From Streptococcus salivarius (GTDB lineage Bacteria; Bacillota; Bacilli; Lactobacillales; Streptococcaceae), in assembly GCF_009738225.1 (NCBI RefSeq), contig NZ_CP018187.1, positions 630,501 to 694,500 of the forward strand: DNA of 64,000 bases, in the 5' to 3' direction. The position numbers were made by a program, and so were the translations under genes. The first letter of the stretch is position 1; each line of letters starts with the position of its first letter. The notes under the pieces were generated by a model. The model was not told the DNA's origin and made no database searches. It saw only the letters and a list, made by a program, of their open reading frames with translations. Positions 58,392 to 64,000 of this stretch are shown in pieces.

Positions 58392-58469
58392 TACACCGAA
58401 ATCAAGAAACTGAATGGACTTTCTTCCAATGTGATTTATAGCGGTTGGAAACTCAAAATTCCGAACTAA
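58392..58469 (+). pseudogene. C-terminal tail of a LysM-domain protein
   Basis: Directly next to the IS right end an open frame reads YTEIKKLNGLSSNVIYSGWK and LKIPN before TAA. That is the second half of a LysM peptidoglycan-binding repeat ending a protein. The upstream coding part is gone. Phage endolysins and ICE cell-wall hydrolases often end this way. A terminator follows at 58474. Confidence 0.7.
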
Positions 58470-58473
58470 CACG

Positions 58474-58514
58474 ATGCCCTTTGAGGATTTTTCCTTGAAG
58501 GGCATTATTTTTTT
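58474..58514 (+). terminator. terminator after the LysM remnant
   Basis: ATGCCCTT pairs with AAGGGCAT and is followed by TATT and seven T. Confidence 0.85.
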
Positions 58515-58599
58515 GCCTTTAGGGGGTTCGATTCAGCCTGTCTTTTCGCTTATAGGCAGAGGGAACATTTCCACCGTTCCCCGGACTGGAGGAATCACA
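58515..58599 (+). other. structured leader before the recombinase operon
   Basis: Two short hairpins follow one another, GCCTGT with ATAGGC (about 58538-58557) and GGGAAC with GTTCCC (58561-58581), ahead of a GGAGG site. With the IS end and LysM tail this completes the gene-poor stretch 58272-58599. No known RNA family is recognised. Confidence 0.45.
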
Positions 58600-58815
58600 A
58601 TGGAAGTAAAACAGATTGAGAATTTTAAGATACCTAACGCCGTGGCACACGAGATTACGCAGGAGGAATTGCAGCGTGAATACGACTTTTACATGGCACA
58701 GAAAATGCTCGAAACCATGTTCATGTTCGGCATGATTTCTGTGGATGAATTCCACAAAATATCGGCTGTAAATCGCAAAACTTTCTCCCCGTTTTTGTCA
58801 GAGATTATGGGCTAA
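58600..58815 (+). CDS. small SHOCT-like protein linked to serine recombinases
   Basis: A 71-aa protein starting MEVKQIENFKIPNAVAHEIT. The second half (ELQREYDFYMAQKMLETMFMFGMISVDEFHKI) looks like a SHOCT-type oligomerisation motif. ATG 58600 is chosen because GGAGG lies ten bases upstream; a longer in-frame reading from 58474 would start in the terminator. Such small genes are found ahead of tandem recombinase genes in phage and ICE ends; a helper or directionality role is possible but not shown. Confidence 0.75.
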   Translation: MEVKQIENFKIPNAVAHEITQEELQREYDFYMAQKMLETMFMFGMISVDEFHKISAVNRKTFSPFLSEIMG

Positions 58816-58877
58816 ATAACTTGATATTTCTGCGATAGTACGGGAATATGTCACTACCCAAAAAGCGAGGTGAGTTG

Positions 58878-60437
58878 ATGAAAAAGATAACGAAAATCGG
58901 GGTAAACGAAACCCTGATTCAAAAGAAAAAGCTGAAGGTTGCAGCCTACTGCCGTGTATCCACAGCCAGTGATGAGCAGCTTATCAGCCTTGAGGCACAA
59001 AAGGCCCATTATGAAAATTACATCCGTTCCAATGACGAATGGGAGTATGTGGGTCTTTACTATGACGAAGGAATCACGGGTACAAAAAAGGATGTCCGTG
59101 CCGGACTTCTTTCTATGATTGCTGATTGTGAGGACGGCAAGATAGAGTTCATCATTACCAAGTCTATCAGCCGATTTGCGAGAAATACTACAGACTGCTT
59201 GGAGATGGTTCGCAAACTGATCGGCCTTGGGGTTCATATTTATTTTGAGAAAGAAAACATCAATACGGGGACAATGGAAAGCGAGTTGATGCTCTCTATT
59301 TTAAGCGGACTTGCAGAAAGCGAATCGATTTCCATTTCAGAAAATACGAAGTGGGCCATTCAAAGACGATTTCAAAACGGAACCTTTAAAATTTCCTATC
59401 CACCCTATGGCTATCAAAACATGGATGGTCAAATGATAGTAATTCCTAAGCAGGCTGAAATTGTAAAGTATATTTTTGCAGAAGTGTTATCGGGTAAAGG
59501 TACACAGAAAGTTGCAAATGATCTTAATCAAAAGGGTATCCCTTCAAAAAGAGGTGGCCGTTGGACGGCTACTACCATTCGAGGAATTTTGACTAATGAA
59601 AAATATACTGGTGATGTACTTTTGCAAAAGACCTATACTGACAGCCATTTTAACAGGCACACCAATTACGGTGAGAAAAATATGTACTTAGTAGAAAACC
59701 ATCATGAGGCAATTATTAGCCATGAAGATTTTGAAGCTGTAGATGTCGTTCTCAATCAGAGAGCAAAGGAAAAAGGCATCGAAAAGCGCAACAGTAAATA
59801 TCAAAACCGATATTCCTTTTCTGGCAAAATTATTTGCTCGGAATGTGGCAGTACCTTTAAAAGACGAATTCATTCATCTGGAAGAAAATATGTTGCTTGG
59901 TGCTGTAGTAAGCATATAGGCAATATAACGGAATGTTCTATGCAGTTCATTCGAGATGAAGATATAAAGACTGCTTTTGTTACGATGATGAATAAACTCA
60001 TTTACGGTCAGAAGTTCATATTAAGACCACTTTTGAATAGGTTACGTAACCAGAATAATGTAGCGAGTTTTCGTAGAATTGAAGAGTTGGAAACTAAGAT
60101 TGAAAACAACATGGAGCAGAGTCAGATGCTGACGGGTTTAATGGCCAAAGGATATCTGGAACCTGCTCTGTTTAATAAAGAAAAGAATTCATTGGAAGCA
60201 GAAAGAGAAAGGCTTCTTGTCGAAAAGGATCAACTTACTCGTTCCGTCAATGGGAATTTTACAAAAGTTGAAGAGGTTGACCGTCTGCTTAAGTTTGCAA
60301 CTAAGTCCCAAATGCTTACAGCCTATGAGGATGAGCTGTTTGAAAATTACGTAGAAAAGATTATGGTATTTTCACGAGAGGAAGTTGGATTTGAATTAAA
60401 ATGTGGAATCACATTGAAGGAAAGGTTGGTGAATTAG
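58878..60437 (+). CDS. large serine recombinase 1
   Basis: A site-specific DNA integrase of the large serine family, 519 aa. The resolvase catalytic domain (about 19-165) has nucleophile Ser28 in YCRVST and the Arg residues of [11 protein letters not shown]. The recombinase domain (about 190-300) includes PPYGYQNMDGQMIVIPKQAEIVKYIF. A zinc ribbon follows with CSECGS and WCCSKH...C. The coiled-coil segment is at about 400-470. ATG 58878 follows GAGGTGAG. It is the first of three consecutive recombinase genes; the next starts at the base after its stop. Confidence 0.92.
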   Translation: MKKITKIGVNETLIQKKKLKVAAYCRVSTASDEQLISLEAQKAHYENYIRSNDEWEYVGLYYDEGITGTKKDVRAGLLSMIADCEDGKIEFIITKSISRFARNTTDCLEMVRKLIGLGVHIYFEKENINTGTMESELMLSILSGLAESESISISENTKWAIQRRFQNGTFKISYPPYGYQNMDGQMIVIPKQAEIVKYIFAEVLSGKGTQKVANDLNQKGIPSKRGGRWTATTIRGILTNEKYTGDVLLQKTYTDSHFNRHTNYGEKNMYLVENHHEAIISHEDFEAVDVVLNQRAKEKGIEKRNSKYQNRYSFSGKIICSECGSTFKRRIHSSGRKYVAWCCSKHIGNITECSMQFIRDEDIKTAFVTMMNKLIYGQKFILRPLLNRLRNQNNVASFRRIEELETKIENNMEQSQMLTGLMAKGYLEPALFNKEKNSLEAERERLLVEKDQLTRSVNGNFTKVEEVDRLLKFATKSQMLTAYEDELFENYVEKIMVFSREEVGFELKCGITLKERLVN

Positions 60438-60851
60438 ATGGGTCACACACCCTATGGATATAGAATTGAAGATGGAAAGGCTGTTGTAGATGAAATAGCA
60501 GCAGAACAAGTAAAAGAATTATTTTCAGGATACTTGGCAGGACTTTCTTTGAAGGGTGCTACTAAAAAAGCTGGGATAGACTGCTACCATGCCACAGCAA
60601 GTAAGATGTTGCAGAACAAGCATTACTTGGGCGATGAATTCTACCCTCCAATTATTGATGAAGAGACCTTTGAAAAAGCCAGAGTAGAAAAACGAAAACG
60701 AGCAGAAAAGCTCGGAAGGATATGGGAGCCTAAAGATGAACCGGTAAGGGATTACCCTGTAAAGTTCAAATCAAAACCTCTGGTGCAAAAATATGAAGAT
60801 CCATACAAGCAGGCGGAATATGCCTACAGTCTGATAGAAAGTGAGGTATAA
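60438..60851 (+). CDS. recombinase-domain protein lacking the catalytic domain
   Basis: A 137-aa protein. It begins MGHTPYGYRIEDGKAVVDEI and aligns with the recombinase (DNA-binding) domain of the flanking large enzymes, where P-x-GY-x... and the VKELFSGYLAGLSLKGATKKAG helix follow. The serine catalytic domain and the zinc ribbon are missing, and no catalytic Ser or Arg motif is present. It is packed between two full recombinases with a 0-base and a 3-base gap, so it is likely an accessory DNA-binding subunit and not a decayed copy. The frame is clean. Confidence 0.8.
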   Translation: MGHTPYGYRIEDGKAVVDEIAAEQVKELFSGYLAGLSLKGATKKAGIDCYHATASKMLQNKHYLGDEFYPPIIDEETFEKARVEKRKRAEKLGRIWEPKDEPVRDYPVKFKSKPLVQKYEDPYKQAEYAYSLIESEV

Positions 60852-60854
60852 CAA

Positions 60855-62426
60855 GTGGCAGTGAGTAGGAATGTAACAGTCATTCCGGCAATTAAACGAG
60901 TCGGAAATAATAAAAATAGTGAAAGCAAACCCAAAATACGAGTGGCCGCTTACTGCCGTGTTTCAACGGATAGTGAGGAGCAAGCTTCAAGCTATGACAT
61001 TCAGATTGAACATTATACAAATTATATTAAGAAGAACAAGGAATGGGAATTGGCGGATATTTTTGCGGATGACGGTATCACAGGTACAAATACCAAAAAG
61101 CGTGATGAATTTAACCGCATGATTGAAGAGTGCATGGCTGGAAATATTGACATGATCATCACAAAATCCATCAGCCGATTTGCCAGAAATACGTTAGATT
61201 GCCTTAAATACATCCGGCAGTTAAAGGATAAAAACATCGCGGTATTCTTTGAGAAAGAGAATATCAACACCATGGATTCTAAGGGTGAAGTATTGCTGAC
61301 CATCATGGCATCCCTTGCCCAACAGGAAAGTCAATCCTTAAGTCAGAACGTTAAGCTGGGAATTCAGTATCGATATCAGCAAGGCGAAGTCCAGGTCAAC
61401 CATAAGCGTTTCCTTGGATACACCAAGGATGAAAACAAGCAACTGGTGATTGACCCAGAGGGTGCTGAGGTTGTTAAACGGATTTACAGAGAGTACCTTG
61501 AAGGTGCTAGTCTTTTACAGATAGCAAGAGGACTAGAAGCTGACGGTATCCTTACAGCGGCAGGCAAAGCCAAATGGAGACCGGAAACACTGAAAAAGAT
61601 ATTGCAGAATGAAAAGTACATCGGTGATGCCCTTCTACAAAAAACATATACGGTTGATTTCCTTTCTAAAAAGCGAGTCAAGAATAACGGCATCGTTCCC
61701 CAATATTATGTAGAAAATAGCCACGAGCCTATCATTCCACGAGACCTTTTTATGCAGGTTCAAGAAGAGATGGTTCGAAGAGCAAATCTTCGCGGTGGCA
61801 AGGGCTGTAAAAAGCGAGTTTACAGCAGTAAGTATGCTTTATCGAGTATTGTTTACTGCGGACATTGCGGTGATATTTATCGACGAGTACATTGGAATAA
61901 CCGAGGTTACAAATCTATTGTTTGGAGATGCGTCAGCCGATTGGAGGAAAAAGGGTCTGAATGCACTGCCCCTACCATAAATGAGGAAACATTGCAGAAA
62001 GCAGTTGTTAAGGCTATTAACGAACTTTTGGCTAACAAAGACCCATTCCTCAAGGTGCTACAGAAAAATATAGCTACTGTATTTAATGGAGAAAATGATA
62101 ATGCCACTGATGACATTGATAGCAAATTGGAAGAATTACAACAACAGCTTCTTATTCAAGCAAAATCCAAGAATGACTATGAAGATGTGGCTGATGAAAT
62201 TTACCGCCTTCGAGAATTGAAGCAAAATGCACTTGTTGAAAATGCAGAGCGAGAAGGAAAAAGGCAACGAATCGCTGAAATGACTGATTTCTTGAATAAA
62301 CAATCCGCAGAGTTGGAGGAATATGATGAGCAGTTGGTAAGGCGGCTTATTGAAAAAGTAACGATATATGAAGATAAGCTCACCGTTGAATTCAAGTCTG
62401 GGATTGAGATTGACGAAGAGATATAG
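60855..62426 (+). CDS. large serine recombinase 2
   Basis: A second large serine integrase, 523 aa, starting at GTG 60855 with GTGAGG upstream. The catalytic domain has Ser37 in [11 protein letters not shown] and [14 protein letters not shown]. The recombinase domain includes [33 protein letters not shown]. The zinc ribbon has YCGHCGD and WRC...C. A coiled coil lies near 425-490. It is a clear paralogue of the 58878 enzyme but well diverged, so the two could act as a heteromeric pair as CcrA/CcrB do. It ends at a strong hairpin before the mef region. Confidence 0.92.
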   Translation: MAVSRNVTVIPAIKRVGNNKNSESKPKIRVAAYCRVSTDSEEQASSYDIQIEHYTNYIKKNKEWELADIFADDGITGTNTKKRDEFNRMIEECMAGNIDMIITKSISRFARNTLDCLKYIRQLKDKNIAVFFEKENINTMDSKGEVLLTIMASLAQQESQSLSQNVKLGIQYRYQQGEVQVNHKRFLGYTKDENKQLVIDPEGAEVVKRIYREYLEGASLLQIARGLEADGILTAAGKAKWRPETLKKILQNEKYIGDALLQKTYTVDFLSKKRVKNNGIVPQYYVENSHEPIIPRDLFMQVQEEMVRRANLRGGKGCKKRVYSSKYALSSIVYCGHCGDIYRRVHWNNRGYKSIVWRCVSRLEEKGSECTAPTINEETLQKAVVKAINELLANKDPFLKVLQKNIATVFNGENDNATDDIDSKLEELQQQLLIQAKSKNDYEDVADEIYRLRELKQNALVENAEREGKRQRIAEMTDFLNKQSAELEEYDEQLVRRLIEKVTIYEDKLTVEFKSGIEIDEEI

Positions 62427-62483
62427 AATATTAACCGCCAATTAAGGGCTAACACCCTTTGGCGGTTAATATTGGATTTTTTT
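62427..62483 (+). terminator. terminator of the recombinase operon
   Basis: AATATTAACCGCCA pairs with TGGCGGTTAATATT with an inner AAGGG/CCCTT stem, followed by GGA and T7. Confidence 0.88.
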
Positions 62484-62493
62484 AATTTTAAAG

Positions 62494-62522
62494 TTGCTTA
62501 AAACGACTTGTTGTGTTAAAAT
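62494..62522 (+). promoter_or_regulatory. mef promoter
   Basis: TTGCTT at 62494-62499, a 17-base spacer containing TGT just before the -10, then TAAAAT at 62517-62522. Confidence 0.65.
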
Positions 62523-62562
62523 ATATGATGATCCAAATAAGAATTTAGGAGGAACCGAAACT

Positions 62563-62589
62563 ATGACAGCCTCAATGCGTTTAAGATAA
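62563..62589 (+). CDS. mef leader peptide
   Basis: An 8-codon ORF, MTASMRLR then TAA, with an AGGAGG site 11 bases upstream. I recognise it as the regulatory peptide of mef/msr(D) operons, where macrolide-stalled ribosomes on it prevent early termination. It is too short for ordinary gene finding. Confidence 0.88.
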   Translation: MTASMRLR

Positions 62590-62600
62590 GCTGGCAATAA

Positions 62601-62798
62601 AAAAAGCAGAATCTATACCCGATGATAGGCTTTTTTGTTGTGCTTATTTATACGATATTGAGCATTCATTAGTTACGGTGAGGATATTGGTTATTTAACT
62701 ATACCTTTATTTAACTATGTCTTTAATATGAATGTTTCCAAATTGTATGTATGCAGACCAAAAGCCACATTGTGGGGTTTGGCCTGCATTTTTTATTG
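62601..62798 (+). promoter_or_regulatory. transcription attenuator of the mef gene
   Basis: Two terminator-like hairpins lie between leader peptide and mef. The first, AAAAAAGC...GCTTTTTT with an inner CTAT/ATAG stem, is at about 62599-62637. The second, GCAGACCAAA with TTTGGCCTGC and T6, is at 62753-62797. Ribosome stalling on the leader would change which forms. This accounts for most of the 430-base stretch without a long gene. Confidence 0.75.
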
Positions 62799-62856
62799 CC
62801 TAGAATGCTATTCAAAATAGAAATTCAAGCAAAATAATATGCAGGAGATAATATAA

Positions 62857-64000
62857 ATGGAAAAATACAACAATTGGAAACGAAAATTTTATGCAATATG
62901 GGCAGGGCAAGCAGTATCATTAATCACTAGTGCCATCCTGCAAATGGCGATTATTTTTTACCTTACAGAAAAAACAGGATCTGCGATGGTCTTGTCTATG
63001 GCTTCATTAGTAGGTTTTTTACCCTATGCGATTTTGGGACCTGCCATTGGTGTGCTAGTGGATCGTCATGATAGGAAGAAGATAATGATTGGTGCCGATT
63101 TAATTATCGCAGCAGCTGGTGCAGTGCTTGCTATTGTTGCATTCTGTATGGAGCTACCTGTCTGGATGATTATGATAGTATTGTTTATCCGTAGCATTGG
63201 AACAGCTTTTCATACCCCAGCACTCAATGCGGTTACACCACTTTTAGTACCAGAAGAACAGCTAACGAAATGCGCAGGCTATAGTCAGTCTTTGCAGTCT
63301 ATAAGCTATATTGTTAGTCCGGCAGTTGCAGCACTCTTATACTCCGTTTGGGATTTAAATGCTATTATTGCCATCGACGTATTGGGTGCTGTGATTGCAT
63401 CTATTACGGTAGCAATTGTACGTATACCTAAGCTGGGTAATCAAGTGCAAAGTTTAGAACCAAATTTCATAAGGGAGATGAAAGAAGGAGTTGTGGTTCT
63501 GAGACAAAACAAAGGATTGTTTGCCTTATTACTCTTAGGAACACTATATACTTTTGTTTATATGCCAATCAATGCACTATTTCCTTTAATAAGCATGGAA
63601 CACTTTAATGGAACGCCTGTGCATATTTCTATTACGGAAATTTCCTTTGCATTTGGGATGCTAGCAGGAGGCTTATTATTAGGAAGATTAGGGGGCTTCG
63701 AAAAGCATGTATTACTAATAACAAGTTCATTTTTTATAATGGGGACCAGTTTAGCCGTTTCGGGAATACTTCCTCCAAATGGATTTGTAATATTCGTAGT
63801 TTGCTGTGCAATAATGGGGCTTTCGGTGCCATTTTATAGCGGTGTGCAAACAGCTCTTTTTCAGGAGAAAATTAAGCCTGAATATTTAGGACGTGTATTT
63901 TCTTTGATCGGAAGTATCATGTCACTTGCTATGCCAATTGGGTTAATTCTTTCTGGATTCTTTGCTGATAAAATCGGTGTAAATCATTGGTTTTTACTAT
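62857..64000 (+). CDS. mef: macrolide efflux MFS transporter Mef(A)/Mef(E) family, 3' end cut by the window
   Basis: A proton-driven pump exporting 14- and 15-membered macrolides (M phenotype). The first 381 of about 405 residues are visible, without a frameshift. The N-terminus MEKYNNWKRKFYAIWAGQAV and the motif A loop GVLVDRHDRKKIMIG are diagnostic. From remembered sequences it differs from classical mef(A) at roughly a tenth of positions (KRKFYAIWAG, FCMELPVWMI), pointing to the mef(E) subclass, which is uncertain. GGAG lies before the ATG. msr(D) is expected just beyond the right edge, as in all known mef elements. Confidence 0.93.
   Translation, partial: MEKYNNWKRKFYAIWAGQAVSLITSAILQMAIIFYLTEKTGSAMVLSMASLVGFLPYAILGPAIGVLVDRHDRKKIMIGADLIIAAAGAVLAIVAFCMELPVWMIMIVLFIRSIGTAFHTPALNAVTPLLVPEEQLTKCAGYSQSLQSISYIVSPAVAALLYSVWDLNAIIAIDVLGAVIASITVAIVRIPKLGNQVQSLEPNFIREMKEGVVVLRQNKGLFALLLLGTLYTFVYMPINALFPLISMEHFNGTPVHISITEISFAFGMLAGGLLLGRLGGFEKHVLLITSSFFIMGTSLAVSGILPPNGFVIFVVCCAIMGLSVPFYSGVQTALFQEKIKPEYLGRVFSLIGSIMSLAMPIGLILSGFFADKIGVNHWFLL

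Larger units (their letters stand above)
56008..64000. mobile_element. accessory region: IS-eroded remnant of a mef-carrying phage/ICE-like element, open at the right edge
   Basis: Starting directly after rlmD the content changes: HTH gene, truncated nuclease-like gene, ISL3 element, tail of a LysM protein, SHOCT-like gene, three serine-recombinase-type genes, and a macrolide efflux gene with leader. Codon use and AT content differ from the chromosomal part. rlmD is a recognised insertion site for ICEs and for prophage-like elements carrying mef(A). The left limit is approximate and the right limit is outside the window. Confidence 0.7.

Noticed and set aside
58525..58545. GGGGGTTCGATTC resembles a tRNA T-arm near the LysM remnant
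   Set aside because: No acceptor, D or anticodon stem can be built around it, and the downstream bases do not pair as a T-stem. Treated as chance or as part of the leader.
60438..60851. The 137-aa recombinase-like gene as a frameshifted tail of the first large recombinase
   Set aside because: The first recombinase is already full length with its own zinc ribbon and coiled coil. The small protein repeats the internal recombinase domain and does not continue the first.

Overview
The window reads as the chromosome of a low-GC lactic streptococcus, most likely of the salivarius group (Streptococcus salivarius / S. thermophilus / S. vestibularis). The grounds are the tmRNA tag AKNTNSYAVAA, gene orders typical of streptococci (era-mutM-coaE-pmrA-rpmG-secG-rnr-smpB; divergent pepQ/ccpA; aroD-E-B-C-tyrA-ylbF...aroA-aroK-pheA-LCP), and extended TGN-TATAAT promoters almost everywhere. 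Species assignment is inference. No homology search was possible, so family calls rest on recognised motifs and remembered family sequences.

Layout. 0-2 kb: rpsA, tRNA-Arg(CCG) and tmRNA (ssrA). 2-9.3 kb: a lipoprotein, a TVP38-type membrane protein, an oxidoreductase, DUF1827 and NUDIX genes, then clpE diverging from argF across a control region that holds a CtsR operator, a CIRCE (HrcA) element and an ARG box. 9.5-14 kb: a two-gene amino-acid ABC transporter and the iron(II) uptake operon feoA-feoB plus a 46-aa Cys-rich membrane protein. 14-20.6 kb: a hydrolase, folD, the NAD(P)HX dehydratase gene, PBP2b, recR and an orphan PRD antiterminator. 20.6-30.7 kb: ybeY-dgkA-era, mutM-coaE-pmrA-rpmG, secG-rnr-smpB, a HAD-cyclophilin fusion and an S1-domain protein. 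30.7-40.1 kb: pepQ/ccpA with a cre site in the ccpA promoter, an MmcQ-EVE fusion, glycerate kinase, yueI, eno, a 61-aa protein and an LtaS-type polymerase. 40.2-51.8 kb: an rRNA methyltransferase followed by the shikimate/aromatic amino-acid genes, with an L-2-hydroxyacid dehydrogenase inserted, ending in an LCP cell-wall ligase. 51.8-54.4 kb (minus): an unusual trio of AhpD-like, acyl-CoA-dehydrogenase-like and TehA-like genes. 54.6-56 kb: rlmD (rum).

56-64 kb is mobile accessory DNA beginning immediately downstream of rlmD, a known streptococcal integration hot spot. It holds an HTH gene, the first part of a PD-(D/E)XK-like nuclease cut by an ISL3-family insertion sequence, the last codons of a LysM protein, a small SHOCT-like gene, three consecutive serine-recombinase-type genes, and then the attenuator-controlled macrolide efflux gene mef, which runs off the right edge. 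I read this as an IS-eroded remnant of a mef-carrying prophage or conjugative element joined to another accessory fragment.

How it works together: the first 56 kb is mostly housekeeping. Trans-translation (ssrA, smpB and RNase R, all present), stress proteolysis (clpE), catabolite control (ccpA, two cre-like sites), peptidoglycan/LTA synthesis and a complete chorismate-to-Phe/Tyr branch dominate. The last 8 kb is acquired and carries antibiotic resistance.
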